The notes under the pieces are model-generated. The model had not been told where the DNA came from. It saw only the letters and a list, made by a program, of their open reading frames with translations, and did not search any database. From Aeromicrobium duanguangcaii (GTDB lineage: Bacteria; Actinomycetota; Actinomycetes; Propionibacteriales; Nocardioidaceae), in assembly GCF_024508295.1 (NCBI RefSeq), contig NZ_CP101990.1, positions 930,001-994,000 on the forward strand: a stretch of DNA of 64,000 bases, read 5' to 3'. The translations under genes and the position numbers were made by a program. Of the stretch, positions 49,467 to 57,938 are shown piece after piece; the first letter of the stretch is position 1, and every line of letters begins with the position of its first letter.

Positions 49467-50399
49467 TCAGCCCAGCGCGGAGCGGTAGGCGAACAGGGAG
49501 GGGCCGCCGCCGGTGTGCAGGAACACCGTGCGGCGGCGCAGCTCCGGATCGCCGGGCAGCGCCGCGTAGGCCTTGGCCGTGTAGACCGGGTCCAGCGTGA
49601 TCCCGGCGGTCGTGGCGACCCGGTGGATCTCGTTCAGGCCCGCCTCGGTCGGGATCCCGTACCCGTCACCGAACTGCGTGTCGTCGAGGATCCATCGGTC
49701 GTCGTCGGGCACCGGCACGCCCAGCTCGTCACTGGTCTGCATCAGCAGGTCGCGCAGCGCGGCCTCGGTCTGCTCCCGCGAGTGGTAGACGCACACTCCG
49801 CGCACCACCGTGTCGACCTCGGCGGCGGCCAGTCCGATCACCAGGCCCGCCATCGTGCCGCACGTGGAGGCGGCGACCACGACCTCGTGCGGGTCGAACT
49901 CCAACTGGCTGTAGAGCTCGAGCGCGGTGTCCACGTGGCCGAGCGCGCCGATCCGGTCCGACCCGCCGGGCAGGATCACCGCGAGGTCGTCGCCGTGCTC
50001 GGCCATCAGCTGGAGCGCCAGCGCTCCCGCGGCGTCGTCGTCGGGCACGACGTGCCGGGTCGCGCCGAAGAGCTCGGTGAGGAAGGCGTTCCCCGAGGCG
50101 GTGTAGTCCACGTCGGTGCGCCGGACGGCCTCGACCGCGATGGCGTCCAGGCGCAGGCCCAGCCGGGCGCAGGCGGCGGCGGTCGCGCGCACATGGTTCG
50201 ACTGCAGCGCCCCGAACGTGACGACGCGGCTCTGGCCCCGGGCGAGCGCCGCGCCCAGCAGGAACTCGAGCTTGCGCACCTTGTTGCCGCCGAAGCCGAA
50301 GCCGCTCAGGTCCTCGCGCTTCATCCAGAGCCCGTCGACGTCCTGCAGGGGAGTGGGCCACAGACCCAGGTGGGCGCGCGGCCGATCGCTCAGGTCCAT
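49467..50399 (-). CDS. ACC deaminase / D-cysteine desulfhydrase family PLP enzyme
   Basis: A 310-residue fold-type II PLP enzyme. The PLP lysine is K40 in GFGFGGNKVRKLEFLLG, followed by the substrate-binding TFGALQSNHVRATA segment and the ASTCGTMAGLVIG phosphate cup. It may cleave 1-aminocyclopropane-1-carboxylate to ammonia and 2-oxobutyrate, or D-cysteine to pyruvate, ammonia and sulphide; sequence alone does not settle this. The tail-to-tail gap with the aldehyde dehydrogenase is 9 bases. A CACGCT box lies 7 bases before ATG 50399. Confidence 0.87.
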   Translation of the reverse strand: MDLSDRPRAHLGLWPTPLQDVDGLWMKREDLSGFGFGGNKVRKLEFLLGAALARGQSRVVTFGALQSNHVRATAAACARLGLRLDAIAVEAVRRTDVDYTASGNAFLTELFGATRHVVPDDDAAGALALQLMAEHGDDLAVILPGGSDRIGALGHVDTALELYSQLEFDPHEVVVAASTCGTMAGLVIGLAAAEVDTVVRGVCVYHSREQTEAALRDLLMQTSDELGVPVPDDDRWILDDTQFGDGYGIPTEAGLNEIHRVATTAGITLDPVYTAKAYAALPGDPELRRRTVFLHTGGGPSLFAYRSALG

Positions 50400-50452
50400 G
50401 GCTCCGAGCGTGCCACACCGAAGAGCGACCGTGGCTGGGGCAGAATGGGGCG

Positions 50453-51181
50453 GTGGGCACCTATCGCGACACCGGTGTCGTCCTGCGCACCCAGAAGCTG
50501 GGCGAGGCCGACCGCATCGTCACGATGCTCACGCGCGGTCGCGGAGTCGTGCGGGCCGTCGGCCGCGGTGTCCGCAAGACGTCCAGCCGCTTCGGCGGCC
50601 GGCTCGAGCCCTTCATGCACGTCGACGTCCAGTTCGCCGAGGGGCGCACCCTCGACATCGTCGCCCAGGTCGTCACGATCGATCCCTTCGCCTCGCACCT
50701 CGGTGAGGACTACGGCGCCTACACGGCCGGCACGGCGATGCTCGAGACGGCCGAGCGGCTCGTGTCCGACACGGCCGAGCCGTCGGTGCCCCAGTACCAG
50801 CTGCTCGTCGGCGCCCTGCGCGCCCTGACCGAGCACCGCCAGCCGCCGGGTGTCCTGCTGGACTCCTTCCAGCTGCGATCGCTGGCGATCGCCGGCTACG
50901 CCCCCTCGTTCGACGGGTGCGCGCGATGCGGGCTGGAGGGTCCGCACCGCCACTTCCACGCCGGCTCGGGCGGGATGCTGTGCGACACCTGCCGCGTCCC
51001 CGGCTCCTCCGTCCCGGCGGCCACCACGGTGGCCCTGCTGGCGGCCCTGCTCGTGGGCGACTGGAACTCCGTCGCCCTGGCCGACGACCGCACCCGGCGC
51101 GAGGCCGGCGGCATCGTCGCCAACTACCTGTCCTGGCACCTCGAGCGCGGACTGCGCTCTCTCGCACACGTGGATCGCTGA
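50453..51181 (+). CDS. recO: DNA repair protein RecO
   Basis: A 242-residue mediator that loads RecA with RecR and anneals SSB-coated DNA. The N-terminal OB fold begins [24 protein letters not shown], the middle is helical, and a zinc-binding CARCGLEG ... CDTC pair is present. GTG 50453 is preceded by CAGAAT 6 bases upstream. The stop overlaps the uppS start (TGATG). The recO-uppS order is conserved in actinomycetes. Confidence 0.95.
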   Translation: MGTYRDTGVVLRTQKLGEADRIVTMLTRGRGVVRAVGRGVRKTSSRFGGRLEPFMHVDVQFAEGRTLDIVAQVVTIDPFASHLGEDYGAYTAGTAMLETAERLVSDTAEPSVPQYQLLVGALRALTEHRQPPGVLLDSFQLRSLAIAGYAPSFDGCARCGLEGPHRHFHAGSGGMLCDTCRVPGSSVPAATTVALLAALLVGDWNSVALADDRTRREAGGIVANYLSWHLERGLRSLAHVDR

Positions 51182-51936
51182 TGCCCCGAAAGCCCACCCC
51201 GCACCCCTCGGGTGCGACCGCCCCGCGCCTTGCCCCCGAGCAGGTGCCCCAGCACGTCGCGATCGTCATGGACGGCAACGGCCGCTGGGCGAAGGAGCGC
51301 GGGCTGCCGCGCACCGAGGGCCACAAGGCCGGCGAGGCCGCGCTCTTCGACGTCGTCGAGGGCGCGATCGAGGTGGGCGTCAAGGCCGTCAGCGCCTACG
51401 CCTTCAGCACCGAGAACTGGAAGCGCTCGCCCGAAGAGGTGAAGTTCCTCATGGGCTTCAACCGCGACGTCATCCGCCGCCGCCGCGACGAGATGCACGA
51501 GCTGGGCGTCCGGGTCCGCTGGGCCGGCCGTCGTCCGCGGCTGTGGCGCAGCGTCATCCGCGAGCTCGAGACGGCCGAGGAGCTCACGAAGGACAACACC
51601 GTCTGCACCCTGACGATGTGCGTCAACTACGGCGGCCGCGCCGAGATCGCGGACGCGGCGGCCGCCCTGGCCCGCGACGTGAAGGCTGGCCGGGTCAACC
51701 CGGACAAGATCACCGAGGCCACGTTCGCCCGGTACCTCGACGAGCCGTGGATGCCCGACGTCGACCTGTTCTGGCGCACCTCGGGTGAGCAGCGCACCAG
51801 CAACTTCCTGCCGTGGCAGTCGGCCTACGCCGAGCTGGTGTTCAGCGACATCGCCTGGCCCGACGTCGACCGCCGCGCCCTCTGGGCGGCCGTCGAGGAG
51901 TACGCGACCCGGCAGCGTCGCTACGGCTCCGCCTAA
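51181..51936 (+). CDS. uppS: Isoprenyl (decaprenyl/undecaprenyl) diphosphate synthase
   Basis: A 251-residue cis-prenyltransferase making the polyprenyl lipid carrier for wall synthesis. The signature [18 protein letters not shown] gives the catalytic D31; FSTENWKRS and the C-terminal [21 protein letters not shown] are complete. It is translationally coupled to recO. Chain length (decaprenyl as in mycobacteria, or undecaprenyl) cannot be decided. Its product serves the wall-glycan genes at the start of this window. Confidence 0.96.
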   Translation: MPRKPTPHPSGATAPRLAPEQVPQHVAIVMDGNGRWAKERGLPRTEGHKAGEAALFDVVEGAIEVGVKAVSAYAFSTENWKRSPEEVKFLMGFNRDVIRRRRDEMHELGVRVRWAGRRPRLWRSVIRELETAEELTKDNTVCTLTMCVNYGGRAEIADAAAALARDVKAGRVNPDKITEATFARYLDEPWMPDVDLFWRTSGEQRTSNFLPWQSAYAELVFSDIAWPDVDRRALWAAVEEYATRQRRYGSA

Positions 51937-51966
51937 CCTCACGCCGCCGTCGTCAGGGCTCCGCCC

Positions 51967-52043
51967 CGCGAGATGTGTAGCGTTAGCCACCCGTTCTTGG
52001 CCGTTTCGGCCCATTTCCGGTGGACACCGCTACACATCTCGCG
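51967..52043. repeat. Long hairpin E between uppS and the first FAD reductase
   Basis: Perfect 16-base arms (51967-51982 and 52028-52043, CGCGAGATGTGTAGCG) enclose a 45-base interior, which has a CCAC/GTGG pair and a second small GGCCG/CGGCC stem. It lies in a 234-base intergenic region with no gene. Its nested architecture resembles hairpins B and C elsewhere in the window. Confidence 0.85.
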
Positions 52044-52170
52044 TGCCGTGAGGCGCGCACCGCCCAGGCCGCGGCCTTCGGTGAGCAGTGCCACACGTCC
52101 CGTGTCGCCGAGGTGGTGTCGGATTCGCCGTCGCGGGTACCTCTGGTCACACGAACGAGAGGGAGACCAG

Positions 52171-53043
52171 ATGTACGACGCACTCGTGATCGGCGGTGGA
52201 CCCGCGGGCCTGCAGGCGGCGCTCACGCTCGGCCGCATGCACCGCACGGTGCTGCTGATCGACTCGGGCCAGTACCGCAACGACCCGGTCGCGCACGCGC
52301 ACAACTTCGTTACGCACGACGGCCGCGCCCCCGCCGAGCTGCGGCGACTGGCGCGCGAGGACCTCGAGCACTACGCGACGGTCGAGATGCGCGAGGGCAC
52401 GGTCGAGCGCGTCCGCGAGACGGGGGACGGGTTCGTGGCCGAGACGGACGGCGAGCCGGTCGAGGCGCGCACGCTCGTGCTGGCCACCGGGATGCGCGAC
52501 GAGCTGCCGGACGTGCCGGGCCTGGCCGACGCGTGGGGCGCCGAGGTGGCCAACTGCCCTTTCTGTCACGGCCATGAGTTCGCTGACCGCCCCATCGGCC
52601 TGCTCGGCGACGGGCCCAGCATCGGGGAGCTCGAGTCCATGCTGGCTCCCATCGGGTCCGAGGTCATCACCTTCGGTCGCGACGACCTCACGAAGGTGGA
52701 GCGCACCGACGACGGCCTGCTCGCCCATCGACCGGACGGCGACCCGGTCGAGCTGGCCGGGCTGTTCCTGCACCCGAGCACCTCCCAGGCCGCGCCGTTC
52801 GCCGAGGACCTGGGGCTGGACATCCTGTCGTCGGGCTGCGTCCGTGTCGACGCACTCTGCCGCACGAGTCATCCACGGGTCTTCGCGGCGGGAGACCTCG
52901 CGCACGTCGAGGAGTTGCCTGTGCCGATGCCGTCGATCCTCGCGGCACTCGCGGCGGGTCAGGCGGCGGGCGCCAGCGCGGTGCGGTTCCTCGCGAACCC
53001 AAAGTCCGAGAACGAGGGCAACCCGTTCACCGACGCGGACTGA
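52171..53043 (+). CDS. Thioredoxin reductase-like FAD/NAD(P) oxidoreductase (copy 1)
   Basis: A 290-residue flavoprotein of the low-molecular-weight thioredoxin reductase fold. The FAD motif is [13 protein letters not shown] (residues 6-18), and the redox pair is C129-P-F-C132 followed by HGHE. The C-terminal FAD motif is VFAAGDLAHVEELP. The CPFCHGHE active site and short length match the CxxC reductase subgroup seen with regulators rather than housekeeping TrxB (CATCDG). A GAGAGGGAG ribosome-binding site precedes the ATG. A near-twin lies 490 bases downstream beyond a MerR gene. The protein partner is unknown. Confidence 0.88.
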   Translation: MYDALVIGGGPAGLQAALTLGRMHRTVLLIDSGQYRNDPVAHAHNFVTHDGRAPAELRRLAREDLEHYATVEMREGTVERVRETGDGFVAETDGEPVEARTLVLATGMRDELPDVPGLADAWGAEVANCPFCHGHEFADRPIGLLGDGPSIGELESMLAPIGSEVITFGRDDLTKVERTDDGLLAHRPDGDPVELAGLFLHPSTSQAAPFAEDLGLDILSSGCVRVDALCRTSHPRVFAAGDLAHVEELPVPMPSILAALAAGQAAGASAVRFLANPKSENEGNPFTDAD

Positions 53044-53053
53044 CCACGCAGGA

Positions 53054-53479
53054 TCAGGCCGTGACGGGCCCGTCGACCGACCAGTGCGCCGTACCCGCCA
53101 GGACGTCGGCCACGAACCCGCGGAACCGTGGGCACTGCGTGATGTCGTGGGATCGGCAGCGCAGGGCGTGTTCGGTCATCGCGCGGGACCGTTCCATCTC
53201 GCTCATCCGACGGTCGAGGTCGGCGATGTGGGACTCGAGCACCTCGTGTCGTGACGGCGCCTCCTCGTCGAGCAGCACCGCGATCTGGTCGAGCGACATT
53301 CCCGCCGCCTTGCTGCGAAGGATCACCGCGATGCGCACCAGGTCGTCGTCGCCGTACCGGCGCCGGTCGGCTCCGTCCCTCGCGGGCCGCAACAGGCCGA
53401 CGTCCTCCCAATGCCGCAGCACATGGGTCTCGATCCCGAACCGCGCGGCGACGTCGCCGATCGACTGACTTGACTTCAT
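53054..53479 (-). CDS. MerR-family regulator between the two FAD reductases
   Basis: A 141-residue MerR protein. The N-terminal winged helix (SIGDVAARFGIETHVLRHWEDVGLLRPARD, then RRRYGDDDLVRIAVI) and a dimerisation coiled coil (about residues 75-115) are clear. Two cysteines near the C-terminus (RCRSHDITQCPRF) could sense metal or redox state. ATG 53479 lies inside a 22-base palindrome that also forms the divergent gene's -35 region, so it should control itself and the second reductase. The two stops of this gene and copy 1 converge 10 bases apart. Confidence 0.9.
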   Translation of the reverse strand: MKSSQSIGDVAARFGIETHVLRHWEDVGLLRPARDGADRRRYGDDDLVRIAVILRSKAAGMSLDQIAVLLDEEAPSRHEVLESHIADLDRRMSEMERSRAMTEHALRCRSHDITQCPRFRGFVADVLAGTAHWSVDGPVTA

Positions 53480-53493
53480 GTCAACCTGAAGTC
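53472..53493. promoter_or_regulatory. Putative MerR operator
   Basis: GACTTCA-N8-TGAAGTC, a perfect 7-bp inverted repeat, overlaps the MerR start codon and the TTGACT -35-like element (53470-53475) of the divergent reductase gene. MerR regulators bind such repeats within elongated promoter spacers. Confidence 0.68.
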
Positions 53494-53533
53494 GCACGCT
53501 CGTCTCGATATTCCATATCGAGAGGGGAACACC

Positions 53534-54400
53534 ATGTACGACGCACTCGTGATCGGCGGCGGACCGGCCGGATTGCAGGCCGCACTCACGCTCGGCCGCA
53601 TGCACCGGACGGTGGTGCTGGCCGACTCCGGTCACTACCGCAACGACGCCGTGGAGCACGCCCACAACTTCCTGACCCACGACGGACGGGCGCCCGCGGA
53701 GATCCGGCGCCTGGCTCGCGAGGACCTCGTCGCCTACGAGACGGTGGAGGTGCGCGAGACGACGGTCCAGCGCGTCCGTGAGGTCGAGGACGGCTTCGTC
53801 GCCGAGACCGATGAGGAAGCGATCGAGGCCCGCACCCTCGTCCTGGCGACCGGCCTGCGGGACGACCTGCAGGCCATCGCGGGGCTCGAGGAGGCGTGGG
53901 GCCTCGAGGTCGCCACGTGCCCGTTCTGCCACGGTCACGAGCTCGCGGGCCGGGTGATCGGTCTCGTCGGCGATGGACCCCACATCCCGATGATGGTGGC
54001 GATGCTCGACCCGATCGGCTCGGAGGTCGTGCGCTTCGGTGACGGTGAGGTGACCAAGATCGAGCGGACCGCCGACGGCGTCCTCGTGCACCGCGAGGCC
54101 GCCGCGCCGGTGGCGGTGGCGGGCCTCTTCCTGCATCCGGGCTTCACGCAGTCCTCGCCCTTCGCCGAGCAGGTGGGGCTGGAGATGCTGGCCTCGGGCT
54201 GCATCCGGATCGACGTCCTCGGCCAGACCAGTCACCCGCGCGTGTTCGCCGGCGGTGACCTGGCGCACGTGCCCGAGTTGCCCATGCCGATGGCCTCGGT
54301 GCTGCTGGCCGCGGCCGCCGGGCAGGTTGCTGCGTCCAGTGTCGTGCGGTTCCTGGCGGCGCAGGCGGTCGAGTCGGCCGAGGGGAGCGACGCTCGGTAG
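53534..54400 (+). CDS. Thioredoxin reductase-like FAD/NAD(P) oxidoreductase (copy 2)
   Basis: A 288-residue paralogue of the gene at 52171-53043. The opening [20 protein letters not shown] is identical, the CPFC pair falls at the same position (C129/C132), and HGHE and the closing [13 protein letters not shown] are retained. A GAGAGGGGAAC ribosome-binding site precedes the ATG. It is divergent from the MerR gene. The tandem arrangement points to local duplication; copy 2 is the one with the obvious MerR promoter. Confidence 0.88.
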   Translation: MYDALVIGGGPAGLQAALTLGRMHRTVVLADSGHYRNDAVEHAHNFLTHDGRAPAEIRRLAREDLVAYETVEVRETTVQRVREVEDGFVAETDEEAIEARTLVLATGLRDDLQAIAGLEEAWGLEVATCPFCHGHELAGRVIGLVGDGPHIPMMVAMLDPIGSEVVRFGDGEVTKIERTADGVLVHREAAAPVAVAGLFLHPGFTQSSPFAEQVGLEMLASGCIRIDVLGQTSHPRVFAGGDLAHVPELPMPMASVLLAAAAGQVAASSVVRFLAAQAVESAEGSDAR

Positions 54401-54410
54401 TCTGGAGCCC

Positions 54411-55190
54411 ATGCGCGTGGCCCGATTCGCCGGCGACGACGACCCCCGTTACGGGGTCGTCGGAACCGATGGCGACACACCGATCATCGCTCCTCTCAAG
54501 GGAGACCCCCTCTACGCTCCACTGGAGCTGACCGGCGAGAAGCTGCCGTTGGAGGACGTGCGCCTGCTGGCGCCCGTCATCCCGCGCAGCAAGGTCGTCT
54601 GCGTCGGCAAGAACTACGTGGCGCACGCCGCCGAGATGGGTGGTGAGGTGCCACAGGAGCCGTTGATCTTCCTGAAGCCCAACACCTCCGTCATCGGCCC
54701 CGGCGAGCCGATCTTCTACCCGAAGCAGACGCAGGACCTGCACTTCGAGGGCGAGCTGGCCATCGTGATCGGCCGGATCTGCCGCAACCTCACGCTCGAG
54801 GACGCCCCCAAGGTGATCTACGGCTACACGGTCGCCAACGACGTCACGGCCCGCGACCTGCAGTCCAAGGACGGGCAGTGGGCCCGCGCCAAGGGCTTCG
54901 ACACCTTCTGCCCGTTGGGCCCGTGGATCGAGACCGACTTCGATCCGTCGAACGTGCGCGTGCGCACGACGCTCAACGGCGAGATCAAGCAGGACGGGAA
55001 CACGTCGGACATGGTCTTCGACGTCCCCTCGATCCTGCAGTACGTGACCAGCTTCATGACCCTGTTGCCCGGCGACGTCGTCCTCACCGGCACCCCCGAG
55101 GGAGTTGGCCCCATGCAGGCCGGCGACCACGTGGCCGTGACGATCGACGGCTTGGGCACCCTGACCAACCCGGTGGTGGCCGATGACTGA
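54411..55190 (+). CDS. Fumarylacetoacetate hydrolase family protein
   Basis: A 259-residue FAH-fold protein. The conserved core [18 protein letters not shown], the metal-ligand segment [13 protein letters not shown] and [13 protein letters not shown] are present, ending [11 protein letters not shown]. Family members are hydrolases, decarboxylases or isomerases of 2-oxo-dioic acids. ATG 54411 follows TAGTCT by 7 bases. It overlaps gltX by 8 bases, a pairing common in actinomycetes that does not reveal its substrate. Confidence 0.92.
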   Translation: MRVARFAGDDDPRYGVVGTDGDTPIIAPLKGDPLYAPLELTGEKLPLEDVRLLAPVIPRSKVVCVGKNYVAHAAEMGGEVPQEPLIFLKPNTSVIGPGEPIFYPKQTQDLHFEGELAIVIGRICRNLTLEDAPKVIYGYTVANDVTARDLQSKDGQWARAKGFDTFCPLGPWIETDFDPSNVRVRTTLNGEIKQDGNTSDMVFDVPSILQYVTSFMTLLPGDVVLTGTPEGVGPMQAGDHVAVTIDGLGTLTNPVVADD

Positions 55191-56652
55191 GACCCGATGG
55201 ACAACCGCGACGGGCAGCGACGTGGTCGCACGCTTCTGCCCGTCCCCGACCGGCAACCCGCACGTGGGCATGGCGCGCACGGCGCTGTTCAGCTGGGCGT
55301 TCGCTCGGCACAACGGCGGCCGCTTCGTGTTCCGCATCGAGGACACCGACGCCAGCCGTGACTCGCAGGAGTCCTACGACCTGCTGCTCGACGTCATGCG
55401 GTGGCTGGGCCTGGACTGGGACGAGGGCGTCGAGGTGGGCGGCCCGAACGGTCCGTACCGCCAGAGCCAGCGCATGGACGTCTACGCCGACGTCGCGCAG
55501 CGCCTGCTGGACGCCGGGTTCGCCTACAAGGCCTACGACACCGCCGAGGAGCTGGAGGAGCGCCGCAACGCGGCTCGCGCCGCCGGCAAGCCCAGCGGCT
55601 ACGACGGACTGCACCGCGACCTCACGCCCGAGCAGCAGGCGGCGTACGAGGCCGAGGGCCGCCAGCCGGTCATCCGGTTCAAGATGCCCGAGCGCGACTG
55701 GACCTTCGACGACCTCGTCCGTGGCGAGATCACGTTCGGCGCCGAGAACGTCCAGGACTTCGTCATCGTCCGCGCCAACGGTCAGCCGCTGTACACGCTG
55801 ACGAACCCGGTCGACGACGCCCTGATGGGCATCACGCACGTGCTGCGCGGCGAGGACATCCTCTCGTCCACGCCGCGTCAGATGGCGTTGTACGAGGCGT
55901 TCGCCGAGATCGGTGTGGGCAGTGGCTTCACGCCGCGGTTCGGCCACCTGCCGTACGTCATGGGCTCGGGCAACAAGAAGCTGTCCAAGCGCGACCCCGA
56001 GTCGAACCTGCTGGGCTACCGCGACCAGGGCTTCCTGCCCGAGGGCCTGCTGAACTACCTGGCGCTGCTGGGCTGGTCGATCGCCGAGGACCGCGACATC
56101 TTCTCGCTCGACGAGATGGTGGCCGCCTTCGAGATCGAGCGGGTCAACCCGAACCCGGCGCGCTTCGACCTCAAGAAGTGCGAGGCGATCAACGGCGACC
56201 ACGTGCGCATGCTGTCGCCCGAGGAGTTCGTGAAGCGGCTGCTGCCGTACCTGCCCGAGGGCGTGGATGTCGATCTCGTGACCGCCGCCGCGCCGCTGGT
56301 CCAGGAGCGCAGCAACCTGCTGACCGAGGCCGCCGACATGCTGGCCTTCCTGTTCGCCGGCGACGACTTCACCGTCGACCCCGACGATGCGGCCAAGCAG
56401 CTCAACGAGGACGGCCTCGAGGTCGCCAAGGCGGCCCGTGAGGCGCTCGCGGGCGTGGGTGAGTGGAACACCGAGTCGATCGAGGCGGCGCTGCGTCAGG
56501 CGCTGGTCGAGGAGCGCGGCCTCAAGCCGCGTCTCGCGTTCGGTCCGGTGCGCGTCGCCGTGACGGGCAAGCGCATCTCGCCGCCGCTGTTCGAGTCCAT
56601 GGAATTGCTGGGACGCGAGGCTTCTCTGGCCCGTCTCGACGCGGTCCTGTGA
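55183..56652 (+). CDS. gltX: Glutamyl-tRNA synthetase
   Basis: A 489-residue class I synthetase. The HIGH motif is in [20 protein letters not shown] and the KMSKS loop is [10 protein letters not shown]. The length and the C-terminal helical anticodon-binding domain are normal. In actinomycetes it usually charges both tRNA-Glu and tRNA-Gln, the latter for amidotransferase correction; both a tRNA-Gln and a tRNA-Glu gene follow directly downstream. Confidence 0.97.
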   Translation: MTETRWTTATGSDVVARFCPSPTGNPHVGMARTALFSWAFARHNGGRFVFRIEDTDASRDSQESYDLLLDVMRWLGLDWDEGVEVGGPNGPYRQSQRMDVYADVAQRLLDAGFAYKAYDTAEELEERRNAARAAGKPSGYDGLHRDLTPEQQAAYEAEGRQPVIRFKMPERDWTFDDLVRGEITFGAENVQDFVIVRANGQPLYTLTNPVDDALMGITHVLRGEDILSSTPRQMALYEAFAEIGVGSGFTPRFGHLPYVMGSGNKKLSKRDPESNLLGYRDQGFLPEGLLNYLALLGWSIAEDRDIFSLDEMVAAFEIERVNPNPARFDLKKCEAINGDHVRMLSPEEFVKRLLPYLPEGVDVDLVTAAAPLVQERSNLLTEAADMLAFLFAGDDFTVDPDDAAKQLNEDGLEVAKAAREALAGVGEWNTESIEAALRQALVEERGLKPRLAFGPVRVAVTGKRISPPLFESMELLGREASLARLDAVL

Positions 56653-56656
56653 CCGA

Positions 56657-56683
56657 TGCGCGGGCCCGGTTTGGGCCCGCGCA
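56657..56683 (+). terminator. GC-rich hairpin after gltX
   Basis: A perfect 11-bp stem (TGCGCGGGCCC with GGGCCCGCGCA) lies 4 bases past the gltX stop. No T run follows, but the stem is strong. Its right arm overlaps the -35 region of the tRNA promoter. Confidence 0.6.
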
Positions 56684-56700
56684 AGGGTGTCCGGTAAAGT
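56671..56700 (+). promoter_or_regulatory. Probable tRNA promoter
   Basis: TTGGGC (56671-56676) and TAAAGT (56695-56700) with an 18-base spacer fit a housekeeping promoter 50 bases before tRNA-Gln. Confidence 0.62.
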
Positions 56701-56749
56701 GATCTCTTGGTTCGGAGAGGTACCGAGAGGCACTGATCTGATACCCCCA

Positions 56750-56821
56750 TGGGGTATGGTGTAATTGGCAACACAGCGGTTTCTGGTACCGCCATTCTAG
56801 GTTCGAGTCCTAGTACCCCAG
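56750..56821 (+). tRNA. tRNA-Gln (CTG anticodon)
   Basis: The acceptor stem TGGGGTA/TACCCCA, an anticodon arm GCGGT-TTCTGGT-ACCGC with anticodon CTG, and the T arm CTAGG-TTCGAGT-CCTAG fold into a standard cloverleaf of 72 bases. No CCA is encoded. Confidence 0.96.
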
Positions 56822-56863
56822 CGAGAACGCTCGCAGAGCAATCTGATAGCGTTACTCACTGCT

Positions 56864-56939
56864 GGCCCCGTTGTGTAGCGGCCTAGCACGTCGCCCTCTC
56901 AAGGCGGTAGCGCGGGTTCGAATCCCGTCGGGGCTACCA
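56864..56939 (+). tRNA. tRNA-Glu (CTC anticodon)
   Basis: GGCCCCG pairs with CGGGGCT, the anticodon loop CTCTCAA carries anticodon CTC, and the T arm is CGGG-TTCGAAT-CCCG. CCA is encoded, giving 76 bases. The last 44 bases (from the anticodon loop on) are repeated exactly about 1 kb downstream. Confidence 0.96.
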
Positions 56940-56941
56940 GC
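56896..56941 (+). repeat. Left attachment-site copy (tRNA-Glu 3' half)
   Basis: A 46-base segment from the anticodon loop to 2 bases past the encoded CCA is identical to 57892-57937. A direct repeat starting in a tRNA anticodon loop is the classic footprint of tyrosine-integrase integration. Confidence 0.85.
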
Positions 56942-56944
56942 ATG

Positions 56945-56987
56945 AACGGCCCGTGGTTCCAAGGTTTACCTGGAACCACGGGCCGTT
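56945..56987 (+). terminator. Intrinsic terminator after tRNA-Glu, inside the island
   Basis: A perfect 16-bp stem (AACGGCCCGTGGTTCC with its complement) and 11-base loop is followed by TTTCTCATTT. It lies just inside the left boundary of the inserted segment. Confidence 0.88.
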
Positions 56988-57125
56988 TCTCATTTCCCGT
57001 CGAAGGCGCTGGGGCCACATCGGAGATTGCGTCTGGGTCGCACACGTCTCCTGGCCCTTTTGAGTCGAGACGTGTCTCGCTCGTAAATGCCACCTTTGGG
57101 TCGTGTCCGGACATACTCAGCTGTG

Positions 57126-57338
57126 ATGGACGAAACGGACGAAGCTGTATGGGGGCGCGTTCTCGAGGGAGACGCTTCGTCGTTCGTGCTGATCTGGGAC
57201 CGGCATCGAGACCGCGTCTTCGCCCACGTGCTGCGCAGGGGTGCCTCGCGTCACGATGCCGAGGATGTCGCGGCGATGGCGTTTCTCGAGTTGTGGCGCG
57301 GCGGTCCCACGTGCGTGAGGCATCCCAAGCGAGTGTGA
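57126..57338 (+). pseudogene. Truncated ECF sigma factor (region 2 only)
   Basis: A 70-codon open frame encodes MDETDEAVWGRVLEGDASSFV then LIWDRHRDRVFAHVLRRG and DAEDVAAMAFLELWR. This matches sigma region 2 of extracytoplasmic-function sigma factors, with the DAED and FLELWR core. After LELWR the sequence becomes unrelated (GGPTCVRHPKRV) and stops; the region 2-4 linker and region 4, needed for -35 recognition, are missing. It is probably non-functional as a sigma factor and forms part of the tRNA-Glu island. Confidence 0.72.
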
Positions 57339-57355
57339 AGTGATCTAGGAGAGTC

Positions 57356-57729
57356 ATGATGTTTTTGGGTTCGGCCGAAGGCGACAGCCACGGGAATTCG
57401 TTGTGCCACCCGACCTTGCCGTGTTCGAGGGCGGGCTCGCCGTCCTTACGCGCGACGGGGAGTTCGTCGGCCACATTGCGAGCGAGGTCTGGTCCTTCGT
57501 CACGCCATTTGCGCCGAGGACCAAGCAACCATGGGTGTGGTTCGTGATTGTCTGGCGATCTGGGGAGAAGGAGACGCGAATCGAGGACTATCCGCCGTGG
57601 ACATATGTGGCGGAGATGCTGGATGGCTTCATCGAGCTCCACGGCGATCGGTATGGCATCGATTGGGTAGCCTCGGAGCTCGTCTCCTCTGAGAGAGAGC
57701 GGATTGGCATTCGCCCGGAGGACTTCTGA
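57356..57729 (+). pseudogene. Hypothetical island protein, apparent one-base frameshift near its start
   Basis: A clear coding frame runs from GTG 57403 to 57729 (108 residues, soluble: PPDLAVFEGGLAVLTRDGEFVGH..., VWFVIVWRSGEKETRIEDYPPWTYV). In the same frame, plausible coding continues upstream (FGFGRRRQPREFVVPPD) but has no start. An ATG ATG with an AGGAGAG ribosome-binding site sits at 57356 one base out of frame. One extra T in the TTTTT run (57362-57366) would join them. So this is either a frameshifted gene, a homopolymer sequencing error, or a gene starting at GTG 57403. No known domain is recognised. Confidence 0.6.
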
Positions 57730-57891
57730 GCGACCGATCCGAAACAGGACGGCGAAGATCGCTGGGGCCACACTGGGGCCACGCGGGGCCACGAAATCGC
57801 TCGATTCCGTCAACGATGCCCGACCATCCAAAGTGCCTCTGACCTGCGCAAAGGTCACTTTCCAACGTTGTTCTTACACTCCTTGAACGAA

Positions 57892-57937
57892 CTCTCAAGG
57901 CGGTAGCGCGGGTTCGAATCCCGTCGGGGCTACCAGC
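57892..57937 (+). repeat. Right attachment-site copy (tRNA-Glu 3' half)
   Basis: An exact 46-base copy of 56896-56941. The bases upstream (TTGAACGAA) do not match the tRNA 5' half, so this is not a working tRNA gene. Confidence 0.85.
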
Positions 57938-57938
57938 G

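Larger units (their letters stand above)
56942..57891. mobile_element. Small integrated island or remnant in tRNA-Glu (about 1 kb)
   Basis: The segment between the two 46-base repeats carries its own terminator, a truncated ECF sigma-like gene and a possibly frameshifted hypothetical gene, and visibly less GC-rich sequence than its neighbours. A triplicated GGGGCCAC motif lies near the right end (57767-57793). No integrase or transposase is present, so it is either a deletion remnant of a larger element or a satellite mobilised in trans. An alternative is a degraded tandem tRNA-Glu duplication. Confidence 0.68.

Noticed and set aside
52044-52170. Possible minus-strand gene remnant (DTGRVALLTEGRGLGGARL) between hairpin E and reductase copy 1
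   Set aside because: The stretch is short, has no start or clear family, and overlaps the ribosome-binding region of the reductase gene.
57767-57793. Three GGGGCCAC repeats near the right end of the island as a CRISPR-like or iteron array
   Set aside because: Only three 8-base copies at 10-11-base spacing; too few and too short for an array. Integrase arm sites remain a weak possibility.
56899-57858. Minus-strand 319-codon open frame ending VAPTGFEPALPP
   Set aside because: It runs antisense through tRNA-Glu, its terminator and the island genes; the ending is another tRNA-antisense artefact.
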